NCBI RefSeq assembly: GCF_001006325.2
Contig: NZ_LBIA02000001.1
Coordinates: forward strand, 3,411,501-3,475,500
Length of the DNA: 64,000 bases
Direction: 5' to 3'
Source: Afipia massiliensis
Lineage (GTDB): Bacteria; Pseudomonadota; Alphaproteobacteria; Rhizobiales; Xanthobacteraceae
Part shown: positions 53,544 to 62,817 of the stretch, piece by piece
How positions within the stretch are numbered: the first letter of the stretch is position 1
Layout of the letters: the number at the start of each line of letters is the position of its first letter
Position numbers and translations under genes: made by a program
Notes under the pieces: model-generated
Told to the model about the DNA's origin: nothing
What the model saw: the letters and a program-made list of their open reading frames with translations, nothing else
The model's database searches: none

Positions 53544-55115
53544 TTGGACAGCGCAGCGGAAGCGATTGAAGTCGGCGATAGCGAAATTCATGAGATCTTG
53601 CATGGTCTGCCGGAGCGGTTGCATCAGGCGATGGACCGCGCAGTTGCGCAGACGCCGGATTATCCGGCTTTGATCGACGATTCGCGAACGTGGTCTTACC
53701 GTCAACTGGCAGATGCGGTTGAATCGACAGCATCTGCCTTGCAGTCGCTCGGTGTACGGCCCGGCGATCGCATGATGCTGATTAGCGAGAATTGCACCGA
53801 GATGGCGTGTCTGATGCTGGCTGCAAGCCGGCTGGACGCTTGGGTGATCGTCGCCAATCCAAGACTGTCGCCGCGGGAGCTGGACCAGATTCGCGATCAT
53901 AGCGGCACGCGCCGCATGTTCTTCACGACAAAGGTTTCCGCCGAGGCCGCAGCCCACGCGGCCCGTCTCGACGCCACCGTCAAAGATGTTGGCCCTCTTG
54001 CCGGCATCGGCATGACCGCGCTGAACGAAGCCACCGAACCCGAGCCGGTTCACGCCGACTCCACCAGACAGGTCGCCGTCCTGATTTACACTTCGGGCAC
54101 CACCGGCACGCCGAAGGGCGTGATGCTGACTCACGGGAATCTGCTGTTCAGCGCGAAGGGCACCGCGCTGCTCAGGAACATGACCAGCAAGGACAAAGTC
54201 TACGTTGTGCTGCCGATGACGCACATTGTCGGTGTGTCGCTCATCGTGATGACGCTATTGACGGGTGCCACAGCGCGGCTCGTCAGCAAGTATGACCCGG
54301 CGGCGTTTGCCAGGCACATTGCGGAAGAGGGAATTACGACCGTCAACGGTGTTCCGGCGACTTATCAGCGCCTGCTCGAGTACAAACAAGTCGCGGGTCT
54401 CTCGAAGCTGGACAGGGGCTCGCTGAGGCTGATTGCCGTGGCTGGTGCGCCGCTCGACCTTGATCTGAAAACTCGGGTCGAGGCAGAGCTTGGTATCCCG
54501 CTCCTGAACGCCTACGGGATCACTGAGACATCGCCCGGCATTTCCGGTGTGCGGCTGGAATCGCCACGAACAGACCAGTCTGTCGGCGCCGTGATGCCGG
54601 GTGTTGAGAGCCGCATCGTCGGCCGTGACGGCAAGATCATCACCGATGGATCGGTGGGTGAGTTGCACGTGCGTGGCCGCAACGTCATGCTGGGATACTA
54701 TCGAGCGCCCGATCTGACCGCGAAAGCCATCGATGCAGACGGCTGGTTCCTCACGGGCGATCTCGCCCGCTTAGAGGGAGGTGCGCTGTTTATTGTAGGC
54801 CGTAGCAAGGAAATGATCATCCGCTCCGGCTTCAACGTGTATCCCGCTGAGGTCGAGGCGGTACTCAACTCGCACGACGCCGTTGTTCAGTCCGCTGTGG
54901 TTGGGCGCCCGGTCGATGGCAACGAGGAGGTCGTCGCGTTTGTCCAGCTGCTGAATAGCTCCAAGGTTACGCCCTCCGAGCTGATGGCATATGTCAGCCC
55001 GCAGCTCACATCGTACAAGCGGCCGTCTCAGATCATCGTGCTAGAGGCGTTGCCCGCGACGTCCACAGGCAAAATTCTCAAGCACAAGCTCGCGGAATCC
55101 ATTCGCAATACGTGA
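53544..55115 (+). CDS. Acyl-CoA ligase (class I adenylate-forming)
   Basis: A 523-residue enzyme: P-loop IYTSGTTGTPKGVMLTH, the GYYRAPDLTAKAI A5-region, DGWFLTGDLARLE and the catalytic Lys in STGKILKHKL. It activates a carboxylic acid with ATP and CoA, feeding the acyl-CoA dehydrogenases downstream. TTG 53544 is preceded by GGGGAGG (53532-53538); the frame is open from 53487. Substrate unknown. Confidence 0.92.
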   Translation: MDSAAEAIEVGDSEIHEILHGLPERLHQAMDRAVAQTPDYPALIDDSRTWSYRQLADAVESTASALQSLGVRPGDRMMLISENCTEMACLMLAASRLDAWVIVANPRLSPRELDQIRDHSGTRRMFFTTKVSAEAAAHAARLDATVKDVGPLAGIGMTALNEATEPEPVHADSTRQVAVLIYTSGTTGTPKGVMLTHGNLLFSAKGTALLRNMTSKDKVYVVLPMTHIVGVSLIVMTLLTGATARLVSKYDPAAFARHIAEEGITTVNGVPATYQRLLEYKQVAGLSKLDRGSLRLIAVAGAPLDLDLKTRVEAELGIPLLNAYGITETSPGISGVRLESPRTDQSVGAVMPGVESRIVGRDGKIITDGSVGELHVRGRNVMLGYYRAPDLTAKAIDADGWFLTGDLARLEGGALFIVGRSKEMIIRSGFNVYPAEVEAVLNSHDAVVQSAVVGRPVDGNEEVVAFVQLLNSSKVTPSELMAYVSPQLTSYKRPSQIIVLEALPATSTGKILKHKLAESIRNT

Positions 55116-55184
55116 CGCGAGCGTTTGCGCGGTCAAGCGCGAGACTGGTCGCAATTTTCGGAATCTCACATCCAGGAGGAAGCC

Positions 55185-55928
55185 TTGCAGAAACGAAACG
55201 CGACCGTGGCCGTGATCGGCGCCGGTGATTTCATCGGCGGCGAGATCGCCAAGAAATTTGCATCGGAGGGGTTCACTGTCTTTGCGGGTCGACGTCAAGG
55301 CGAGAAACTCGTCCCCCTCGTCAAGGAGATCGAGGCGGCAGGCGGTACGGTGTTTGCCCGCTCGCTCGATGCACGCAAGGAAGAGGAGATGATTTCATTC
55401 ATTTCCGATGCCGATAAACATGCGCCGCTTGAAGCGTGCATTTTCAACATCGGCGCGAACGTCAATTTCCCGATTCTCGATACGACGGAACGCGTTTTCC
55501 GGAAGGTCTGGGAAATGGCCTGCTATTCCGGATTCCTCGCAGGGCGCGAAGCGGCTCGCGTGATGCTGCCGCGTGGCAAGGGAGCTATCTTCTTTACCGG
55601 GGCGACCGCGAGCTTGCGTGGCGGGTCGGGTTTCGCCGCCTTCGCCAGCGCCAAGTTCGGTCTGCGTGCCGTCGCGCAGTCGATCGCACGCGAGCTTGGA
55701 CCGAAGAACATCCATGTCGCGCATCTCATCATCGATTCCAGCGTCGATACCGAATGGGTGCGCCAACTGATCGCCAACCGCGAAGGCAAGGAGGCGATCG
55801 AGAATCTCGATCCGAACCGCCTGATGCGCCCCGCGGCTGTCGCTGAAACATACTGGCAGCTCTATCAGCAGCCACGGGATGCCTGGACGTTCGAAACCGA
55901 AATCCGCCCATTCGGCGAGAAGTGGTAA
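55185..55928 (+). CDS. Short-chain dehydrogenase family protein with altered active site
   Basis: A 247-residue SDR (VAVIGAGDFIGGEIAKKF), FNIGANVN, and the active site reading F153-A-S-A-K157 instead of YxxxK. It is a paralogue of the minus-strand SDR at 52569-53321. TTG 55185 follows AGGAGGA. Both SDRs lack the usual Tyr, so they may be scaffolds or use another proton donor. It precedes two acyl-CoA dehydrogenase genes. Confidence 0.87.
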   Translation: MQKRNATVAVIGAGDFIGGEIAKKFASEGFTVFAGRRQGEKLVPLVKEIEAAGGTVFARSLDARKEEEMISFISDADKHAPLEACIFNIGANVNFPILDTTERVFRKVWEMACYSGFLAGREAARVMLPRGKGAIFFTGATASLRGGSGFAAFASAKFGLRAVAQSIARELGPKNIHVAHLIIDSSVDTEWVRQLIANREGKEAIENLDPNRLMRPAAVAETYWQLYQQPRDAWTFETEIRPFGEKW

Positions 55929-55941
55929 CGGGAGCTGTCCG

Positions 55942-57123
55942 ATGGAGCTGAAGCTATCCAGCGCGGATGCGGCGTTCCGGGATGAGGTGAGGGCGTTCAT
56001 CGCGGAAAACTATCCGCAGGAAATGCGCGTGCCGAACCCGGAAACGGATCTGACCAAGGAGCAGTCGATGCTCTGGCACAAAATTCTCCACAAGAAGGGC
56101 TGGATCGCGCCGTTGTGGCCAAAGGAGTATGGCGGACCCGGCTGGTCGATCACGCAGCGCTTTATCTGGGAGCAGGAAACCACGCGCGCCGGTACGCTGC
56201 CGCCGCTCGCGTTCAGCGTCACGATGGTGGGGCCGGTTATCTACACTTACGGCAGCGACGCGCAGAAACGGAAGTTCCTGCCGCGTATTCTGTCTGGCGA
56301 GGACTGGTGGTGCCAGGGTTACTCGGAGCCAGGCTCGGGGTCCGATCTCGCCTCGGTCCGCACCAAGGCGGTACGTGAGGGTGATCATTACGTTGTCAAT
56401 GGTCACAAGACCTGGACCACGCTGGCGCAGCACGCCGACTGGATCTTCTGCCTGGTTCGCACTAATCCCAGCGCCAAGCCGCAATCGGGCATTTCCTTCC
56501 TGCTCATCGACATGAAGACACCGGGCGTCACCGTGCGTCCGATCATCACCATCGACGGTTCGCACGAGGTCAACGACGTTTTCCTCGAGAATGTTCGTGT
56601 TCCGGTCGAGAATCTGATCGGCGAGGAGAACAAGGGCTGGACCTACGCGAAGTTCCTACTCGGCAACGAGCGCACCAGCATGGCCGGCATCGGCCGCTCG
56701 ACCCGCTACCTGAACAAGCTCAAGAAGATCGTGAAGACCGAAATCGGCGAAGACGATCCAGCCTTCGGCGAGTTCACCAAGGACATCGCTCGCGTCGAAC
56801 TCGACGTTCTCGCGCTCGAGGCCACCGAGCTTCGCGTGATTGCGCAAATGTCGCGCGGGATCAATCCGGGGCCGGCTGCATCGCTGTTCAAGATCAGGGG
56901 CACGGAGATCTTTCAACGCATCACTGATCTCACCCACAGGGCCATCGGCAACTACGGTCTCGCACTGCGCGAGCATCCGGTCAGCGCCAACATCTTCATG
57001 CCGGGGCCGGACGATGGTCACACCGCGCCGGAGAAGTACCTGAATTCGCGCAAGCTCAGCATTTACGGCGGATCGAACGAGATCCAGCGCAACATCATCG
57101 CAAAAGCGGTGCTTGGTCTGTAA
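55942..57123 (+). CDS. Acyl-CoA dehydrogenase
   Basis: A 393-residue flavoprotein: QGYSEPGSGSDLASVRTKA (substrate/FAD loop), GHKTWTTLAQHADWIFCLVRT and the C-terminal YGGSNEIQRNIIAK. The gene starts 14 bases after the SDR with GGGAG upstream. Together with the next gene it may form a heteromeric dehydrogenase, as in steroid and alicyclic acid breakdown pathways. Confidence 0.93.
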   Translation: MELKLSSADAAFRDEVRAFIAENYPQEMRVPNPETDLTKEQSMLWHKILHKKGWIAPLWPKEYGGPGWSITQRFIWEQETTRAGTLPPLAFSVTMVGPVIYTYGSDAQKRKFLPRILSGEDWWCQGYSEPGSGSDLASVRTKAVREGDHYVVNGHKTWTTLAQHADWIFCLVRTNPSAKPQSGISFLLIDMKTPGVTVRPIITIDGSHEVNDVFLENVRVPVENLIGEENKGWTYAKFLLGNERTSMAGIGRSTRYLNKLKKIVKTEIGEDDPAFGEFTKDIARVELDVLALEATELRVIAQMSRGINPGPAASLFKIRGTEIFQRITDLTHRAIGNYGLALREHPVSANIFMPGPDDGHTAPEKYLNSRKLSIYGGSNEIQRNIIAKAVLGL

Positions 57124-57144
57124 CAGCGTCGCACGAGGCATCCG

Positions 57145-58275
57145 GTGGATATTGAATTTACGGAAGAACAGGAACTCCTGCGCAGCAGCATTCAGAAACT
57201 GCTGCGTGACCACTATGATTTTGATACGCGCCGCAAGATCGTCGCGACGGAAGAGGGCTGGAGTAGAAAGCACTGGAACGCCTTCGCAGAACTCGGTTTG
57301 CTGGCGGCTCCGTTTGCCGAAGCAGCCGGCGGCCTGGGCGGCGGACCGCTGGCGACGATGATCGTGATGCAGGAGTTCGGCCGGCATCTCGTGGTCGAGC
57401 CCTTCTTCGAGACCGTCGTGCTGGCAGGCGGGTTGATCGAACACGCAGGGTCCGACGCGCAGCGCGAGGAATTTCTGCCGCCAATCATGACGGGTGAGGC
57501 GATCTGGGCGCTGGCTTGGACCGAAGGCCGGTCGCGCTACGATCTCAACAATGTTTCGACGACTGCGAAGCGCAGCGGTGACACATATGTTCTGAACGGC
57601 GCGAAGGCAGCGGTGATTGGAGCGCCATGGGCTGACAAGCTGATTGTATCGGCGCGCACCCTGGGCGGCCCGCGCGACCATGCCGGTGTCAGCCTGTTCA
57701 TCGTCGACCGGCAATCGGCGGGGCTTCACTTGCAGAGTTTCAAGACCATCGACGGGCGGCGTGCGGCTGAAATCACCTTGAAAGATGTCGGCGTTCCTGC
57801 AAACCGGCTGCTCGGGGCGGAAGGAAAGGGTGTCGCGGCTCTGGAAGCGTGCCGCGACCGTGCCATTGCGGCGCTGTGCGCTGAGGCCACTGGCGCCATG
57901 GGCGAACTCAATGCCGCGACGCTGGAATACACCAAGACGCGCAAACAGTTTGGCGTGGCGCTGGGCACGTTCCAGGTGTTGCAGCACCGTATGGTGGATA
58001 TGTTCATTGCTCTGGAGGAGGCGACGTCGCTGTCTCAGCACTTGAACCTGACCATGGCTGAGGGCGATCAGCAGGCCTCCAAACTTGCTTCAGGTGCGAA
58101 GTCCAAGATTGGCGAAGCGGCGCGCTATGTCGGCGAACAGGCGATCCAGCTCCATGGCGGCATGGGCATGAGCGACGAATTGAACGTCGGTCACTATTTC
58201 AAGCGCATCGCATCGATCAACATCCAATTCGGCGACCCGACCTATCACCTGCTGCGCTACGCCCGCGCAAGCTGA
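57145..58275 (+). CDS. Acyl-CoA dehydrogenase
   Basis: A 376-residue flavoprotein from GTG: DIEFTEEQELLRSSIQKLLRDHYDF, WTEGRSRYD, and QLHGGMGMSDELNVGHYFKR near the C-terminus. It is only distantly similar to the preceding one and somewhat atypical in its C-terminal catalytic region, supporting a two-chain arrangement. 22 bases after the first dehydrogenase. Confidence 0.9.
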   Translation: MDIEFTEEQELLRSSIQKLLRDHYDFDTRRKIVATEEGWSRKHWNAFAELGLLAAPFAEAAGGLGGGPLATMIVMQEFGRHLVVEPFFETVVLAGGLIEHAGSDAQREEFLPPIMTGEAIWALAWTEGRSRYDLNNVSTTAKRSGDTYVLNGAKAAVIGAPWADKLIVSARTLGGPRDHAGVSLFIVDRQSAGLHLQSFKTIDGRRAAEITLKDVGVPANRLLGAEGKGVAALEACRDRAIAALCAEATGAMGELNAATLEYTKTRKQFGVALGTFQVLQHRMVDMFIALEEATSLSQHLNLTMAEGDQQASKLASGAKSKIGEAARYVGEQAIQLHGGMGMSDELNVGHYFKRIASINIQFGDPTYHLLRYARAS

Positions 58276-58428
58276 CCTTTGATCGCAACATTGCGGAATT
58301 TTCGGCATGGCAGCCTTGCTGATGTCAAGCGCGCTTCTATTAAATGATAACCATCATATAATGTGAGCATTCACATAGAGCCCGCGCGCAAACCTGATTG
58401 GGTCGGCTCACATCCCGGAGGTCACCGA

Positions 58429-59613
58429 ATGGTAGATGCAGTTATTGTTTCCACAGCCCGCACCGGTATCGGCAAGGCCTATCGGGGCGCACTGAACAAC
58501 ACTGAAGGCCCGACGATGGCGGGCCATGTCATGGCTGAGGCGGTGAAGCGTGCCGGGATCGAGCCGGGCGAGGTCGAGGACGTGGTGATGGGCTGTGCCA
58601 AGCAGCAGGGCACCATGGTGATGAATGTCGCGCGCAAGGGCGCAATTCGCGCCGGGCTTCCGGTGACTGTCGCCGGTACCACAATCGATCGCCAGTGCGC
58701 GTCTGGTTTGCAGGCGATTGCTGTCGCCGCCCGTTCGGTCATGCTGGACGGTGTCGAAATCGCTATCGGCGGTGGCATTGAATCGATCAGCCTCGTTCAG
58801 AACGATCACATGAACAGATTTCACGCGGTCGACGACGAGTTGATGGTGATGAAGCCAGATATGTACATGTCGATGCTGGAAACCGCCGAAGTGGTCGCGG
58901 CGCGCTACAATATTCCTCGCGACAAGCAGGACGAATACAGTCTCGAATGTCAGCGCCGGACCGGCGCAGCCATTCAGGGCGGCCGGTTCAACGACGAAAT
59001 TGTGCCGTTCAAGACCAAGATGGCGGTGATGGACAAGGAGACCAAGCAGGTCTCGTTCAAGGACATCACGCTGACCAAGGACGAGGGACCACGGCCGGAT
59101 ACGACCGCCGAAGGTCTCGCCAGCATCAAGCCGGTGTTTGAAGGCAAGACCATCAGCGCGGGTAATGCCAGCCAGTTATCGGACGGTGCGTCGGCCTGCG
59201 TCATCATGAGCGACAAGATCGCCGCAAAGAAGGGGCTCAAGCCGCTTGGCATTTTCCGTGGTTTTGTCGCCGCGGGCGTCGAACCGGATGAGATGGGTGT
59301 CGGCCCGGTGGCTGCGATCCCCCGTCTTCTGAAGCGGCACGGCCTCAAGATCGACGATATCGATCTGTGGGAACTGAATGAAGCCTACGCCGTTCAGGTC
59401 ATCTATTGCCGGGATAAGCTGGGGATCGACCCGGAAAAGCTCAACGTCAACGGCGGCTCGATCTCGATGGGACACCCCTACGGGATGACCGGCGCGCGTC
59501 TGGCCGGTCACGTCCTGATTGAGGGCCGCCGTCGTAAGGCCAAGTACGGCGTGGTGACCATGTGCATCGGTGGCGGCATGGGCGCGGCGGGACTTTTTGA
59601 AATCTTGCAATGA
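58429..59613 (+). CDS. Acetyl-CoA acyltransferase (thiolase)
   Basis: A 394-residue thiolase with nucleophile C90 (DRQCASGLQ), the GHPYGMTGAR histidine motif and CIGGGMGAAG with the second catalytic Cys. Cleaves 3-ketoacyl-CoA with CoA. Last gene of the degradation cluster, followed by a hairpin. The frame opens at 58363; ATG 58429 follows GGAGG and begins the domain. Confidence 0.94.
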   Translation: MVDAVIVSTARTGIGKAYRGALNNTEGPTMAGHVMAEAVKRAGIEPGEVEDVVMGCAKQQGTMVMNVARKGAIRAGLPVTVAGTTIDRQCASGLQAIAVAARSVMLDGVEIAIGGGIESISLVQNDHMNRFHAVDDELMVMKPDMYMSMLETAEVVAARYNIPRDKQDEYSLECQRRTGAAIQGGRFNDEIVPFKTKMAVMDKETKQVSFKDITLTKDEGPRPDTTAEGLASIKPVFEGKTISAGNASQLSDGASACVIMSDKIAAKKGLKPLGIFRGFVAAGVEPDEMGVGPVAAIPRLLKRHGLKIDDIDLWELNEAYAVQVIYCRDKLGIDPEKLNVNGGSISMGHPYGMTGARLAGHVLIEGRRRKAKYGVVTMCIGGGMGAAGLFEILQ

Positions 59614-59654
59614 GCGCACTGCGGCGTTGGTCTCCCTGACTTGCGTCTTAAACT

Positions 59655-59685
59655 GGCCCGGCTATCGAAAGGTCGCCGGGCCTTT
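59655..59685 (+). terminator. Possible terminator after thiolase
   Basis: GGCCCGGC and GCCGGGCC (8-base perfect arms, 12-base loop) followed by a short TTT, 42 bases past the thiolase stop. Confidence 0.45.
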
Positions 59686-59801
59686 CATCGAGGGCCGCTT
59701 AAACGCAAAATATTTCACGTCTGCCCGAACAAAACTCCGCTTGATGCGTTGCAAGGTGTCGATCAATATTTGGCATCGATCCCGAACGATTGGGTGCGAA
59801 C

Positions 59802-60554
59802 GTGTTGCGACGCAAGAGCATTGCTTTCTTCTCGTTGATCTCGCTCACCATGGTTTCCGGCGGGCTCGTCTTGGGCCAAACGACGACGACGACGCCCGGC
59901 GCACAAACCACGCAAACCGACAAGCAGGACGCGGCTACTCGAGCCACAGGCGCGATTCCGTCGAAGTCTGAGCCGATCAATGCCGCGCCGGTTCAGCCGG
60001 CAGAGGCGACGCCCGCTCCAGCACCAGTTCCGTTGTCCCCGGCGGAGCAAAAAGCTGCCGATAACAAAGCCGCCCTTGACGCGCTGCTTGCAGAAGCAAC
60101 AGCGTTGAAGACGAGTTATGAAAACTCAAGGCGAAGCAGGAATAAGACGCCGGTATCGCTGTCTACATTCCGGAGCATGGAATTGCGCCTTCAAATGGCC
60201 GCCGCTGCAGATCCGGCAAATGCGCCGGCGCTTGATATGGCCAATGCCATGCGCATGATCCAATACGCAATTCTCCAGCCATCCGTTCAGATCGCCGCCG
60301 TCGCCAACCGTGAACTTTATGCCCACGAGATGGGACAACGGATGCGGGATGATGGAATGAAGGTTGTCGCTTCGGGCCGCGGAAACAGTACGGTCCGCTT
60401 TGTGTCGCCGCAGATGACTCGGCAGATGGCCATGCAATTGGTTGAGACAGCGAAGATTCCGGAGCAGGCCAGGGCCTTGCAGTTCAGGCGGGTGGTCTTC
60501 AGCAGCGGCCGTCGTTCTTGGACCTACGACGTTGCGCGGGGAAGGCTGCGCTGA
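59802..60554 (+). CDS. Secreted Pro/Thr-rich hypothetical protein
   Basis: A 250-residue protein with a signal peptide (LRRKSIAFFSLISLTMVSGGLVLGQ), then a Thr/Gln/Pro-rich disordered tract (about 26-80) and a C-terminal helical domain with FVSPQMTRQMAMQLVETAKIPEQA. GTG 59802 is chosen because it starts the signal peptide; TTG 59790 is also open. No recognised domain. It ends before a bidirectional terminator. Confidence 0.65.
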   Translation: MLRRKSIAFFSLISLTMVSGGLVLGQTTTTTPGAQTTQTDKQDAATRATGAIPSKSEPINAAPVQPAEATPAPAPVPLSPAEQKAADNKAALDALLAEATALKTSYENSRRSRNKTPVSLSTFRSMELRLQMAAAADPANAPALDMANAMRMIQYAILQPSVQIAAVANRELYAHEMGQRMRDDGMKVVASGRGNSTVRFVSPQMTRQMAMQLVETAKIPEQARALQFRRVVFSSGRRSWTYDVARGRLR

Positions 60555-60589
60555 ATCTCCGGTGGCCGTATCTCATGCTGTCGTGAAAA

Positions 60590-60621
60590 AAGGGCCGGTC
60601 GATGAGACCGGCCCTTTTTTT
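60590..60621. terminator. Bidirectional intrinsic terminator
   Basis: Stem AAGGGCCGGTC / GACCGGCCCTT with 5-base loop and a T7 run on the plus strand and T6 on the minus strand, between two convergent genes. Confidence 0.9.
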
Positions 60622-60640
60622 GTCGTGTATTCTGTTCAGC

Positions 60641-61339
60641 TTACGCTTCGAGCACGGCAACGATTTCAAGCGTACGCGGGTTCACGACGATGATTTCGTC
60701 ATTGACGAGGAAGAACTCATATCCGCGCCAAGCGGGATAAATCGTGATGACCTCAGCAGGAAGCGGGTGGAAAGTGACCGTCCGCGGAACCCGCGTGCCG
60801 ACCGAGATCGAGAAGTTGATATTCGTCACAGGCTTGATGTTCTGCTTGGTAATCGACGTGCGGATCGTCGTGCGCTGTTCGGTTGACAGCTTCGCGCCGG
60901 CGCCGGCCTGGCCAGTCGTGGTTCCAGCCTTGTCGGAAGCATTCTTCTGATCGGACTTCATGCCGTCCTTCTCGGCCGCATCCTTCTGGTCGGGTTTCAT
61001 GCCGTCCTTTTCCGCGGCATTCTTCCGGTCGGCCTTCATGCCGTCCTTCGACTTATCCATATTCGTCTCGGACGCTGCCTTGCCCCCCTTCGGATCGCGG
61101 GTCGTTTCCGCGCCCTTCGACTTCATTCCGTCCTTGTCCTGCGCGCGCTGACCCTTCATCTCGCCGGCCGGTGCTTCGCGATTCATCGGCGCGGCCCTTT
61201 CAGCAGGCGCGCCGGCGGACGGTGCGGGCTGCGATGCGGCAGGAGCGTTCGGTGCATTGGTCGGCGCCTGAGCCGAGACCAACCCCGCGCTGCCGATCAG
61301 GGCGGCCGTCGCGACGGTCATCAAAAGCTTGGTCTTCAT
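60641..61339 (-). CDS. DUF1236 domain protein with tandem 13-residue repeats
   Basis: A 232-residue secreted protein: signal peptide (MKTKLLMTVATAALIGSAGLVSA), a Pro/Ala-rich stretch, three tandem 13-residue repeats (98-136, KDGMKxDxKxAxE) and a C-terminal DUF1236 domain (about 150-232) with YEFFLVNDEIIVVNPRTLEIVAVLE. The family is widespread in Bradyrhizobium and relatives; function unknown, probably periplasmic. Confidence 0.86.
   Translation of the reverse strand: MKTKLLMTVATAALIGSAGLVSAQAPTNAPNAPAASQPAPSAGAPAERAAPMNREAPAGEMKGQRAQDKDGMKSKGAETTRDPKGGKAASETNMDKSKDGMKADRKNAAEKDGMKPDQKDAAEKDGMKSDQKNASDKAGTTTGQAGAGAKLSTEQRTTIRTSITKQNIKPVTNINFSISVGTRVPRTVTFHPLPAEVITIYPAWRGYEFFLVNDEIIVVNPRTLEIVAVLEA
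60932..61048 (-). repeat. Three tandem 39-bp repeats within the DUF1236 gene
   Basis: The codons for residues 98-136 form three adjacent 13-codon units (KDGMKADRKNAAE, KDGMKPDQKDAAE, KDGMKSDQKNASD). Copy number could vary between strains by slippage. Confidence 0.75.
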
Positions 61340-61469
61340 GTCATCCTCCTTGTTACTGCCCGGGGCTTTAACGAGAAGCGACCAACTCTGTTCCGCCCGG
61401 AAACGCGCTGTTGCGTGAACAGCCGTTCATACGGAACATTTTGCGGAACAGGCGCGGAATTTTTTCAGA

Positions 61470-62726
61470 TCAGGGAGCGTCCGGTGTTCGTGCGCGATAC
61501 GTATAGGCATGCGCCGCCGCGAACATCGCCCACATGATGCCCAGCATCATCCAGAAATGGCGCCAATGGTCGATGTCGATGACGAAGGCTTCGCAGACGG
61601 TGCCAAAGAACGCGGAAAAGATCGCGAGATATGTTCGCTGCCATGGCACGCGCACGAAGATCAGCTTGAAACCCATAATCACGGTGATGAATACGAGCGC
61701 GGGAAAGCAGACCCCTGCGATCCAGCCGCCCGACATGAACGCATTCAGGAAAGAGTTGTGGGTGTCCTCGGGAAAGTAATTAGAGAATTGAAGAGGGCCG
61801 ATCCCGAGCGGAAGTTCGAGGGCCATCTGGAAGCCGAGCGCGTGGCGCCCGAAACGTCCGAAGCGGCCGCTGTCGTAGGTTTGATTAAAGCTGGCGCGTT
61901 CTTTGAAAAGGCCGCTGACAGAGTCGAACGACAGCAGCAGGACGAGAAGCAGTGCCGCACAGATTGCCGCGGCGATCGCAACGGTCACGATGCGGGTGCG
62001 CTGGGCCTGCGAAGGCGTCGTCATATACATCAGCATCAGCATGAAGCCCGAGCAAGCCACCAACTGGCCCCAGGACGCGCGCGAGAAGGCGAGCAGCACG
62101 GCGAGGCTGACAATTCCCAGCCCAATCGCGCTGCGGAATGACTTCCAGAAAGATTGTGTTACGACTGTTTGCAGCAGGAACAGCGCCGGCAGGATCAGGT
62201 AGGCGCCCAGCACGTTAGGGTCCTTAAACGTCCCGCGCGCACGGCTGTACAGCGTGAAGAGATCGTAACCGCCGCTCCCCGCGAGATGAAAGTATCCGGC
62301 GATGCCGGCGAGGGACGCGAGCAGGGCCCCAAGTATCAGGCCGCGGCGAAGGGACTCAAGCCTGTCGGCGGTGTCCTCGGACAGAACCATCGCAAAGAAC
62401 AGGGCTGTGATGGCGAGATACCAGGACGTGAGAATCCAGTTCAGAACTTCCTTTTTGTCCAGCAGGTAGATGGAACAGATCGTATAGCCCATGTTGAGAA
62501 GGAACAGCAGGATCAACAGCGGAATGAAGACCGGGCGCATCCGCAAGCCGGTGGCAAAGAAGAAGATGACCGATGCCAGCGTGACGAGTTCGTATGGACT
62601 TGGTTCGATGAAAACGATCGCTCCACCGACGCCGACGGCCCACATCAACGCACGCTGGATCGCCGCGATGCGGGGCGGCGTCACGGTGGCGGGGAGAACG
62701 TAGTCTGTCGCGGCAAGTGAAGCCAT
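61470..62726 (-). CDS. O-antigen ligase / polymerase family membrane protein
   Basis: A 418-residue polytopic protein with about ten hydrophobic segments. The large periplasmic loop carries FGRHALGFQMALELPLGIGP and EDTHNSFLNAFMSGGW, typical of the Wzy/WaaL superfamily. It precedes, in the same direction, a polyprenyl glycosylphosphotransferase, so an exopolysaccharide polymerase or a ligase are both possible. Second family member in the window. Confidence 0.85.
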   Translation of the reverse strand: MASLAATDYVLPATVTPPRIAAIQRALMWAVGVGGAIVFIEPSPYELVTLASVIFFFATGLRMRPVFIPLLILLFLLNMGYTICSIYLLDKKEVLNWILTSWYLAITALFFAMVLSEDTADRLESLRRGLILGALLASLAGIAGYFHLAGSGGYDLFTLYSRARGTFKDPNVLGAYLILPALFLLQTVVTQSFWKSFRSAIGLGIVSLAVLLAFSRASWGQLVACSGFMLMLMYMTTPSQAQRTRIVTVAIAAAICAALLLVLLLSFDSVSGLFKERASFNQTYDSGRFGRFGRHALGFQMALELPLGIGPLQFSNYFPEDTHNSFLNAFMSGGWIAGVCFPALVFITVIMGFKLIFVRVPWQRTYLAIFSAFFGTVCEAFVIDIDHWRHFWMMLGIMWAMFAAAHAYTYRARTPDAP

Positions 62727-62817
62727 GCGAACCGGAATCCTCTTCGCGCCTTCTGCGCGTCAGGTCAGTGATTTGAGCACGACGCCAGAAAGCGCTTCGC
62801 GCTTTCCAGCATCCTGA

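Noticed and set aside
56656-58041. 461-codon minus-strand open frame
   Set aside because: Spans the two acyl-CoA dehydrogenase genes in antisense; no domain and no ribosome binding site.
60932-61048. CRISPR-like repeat
   Set aside because: The repeats are adjacent coding units with no spacers.
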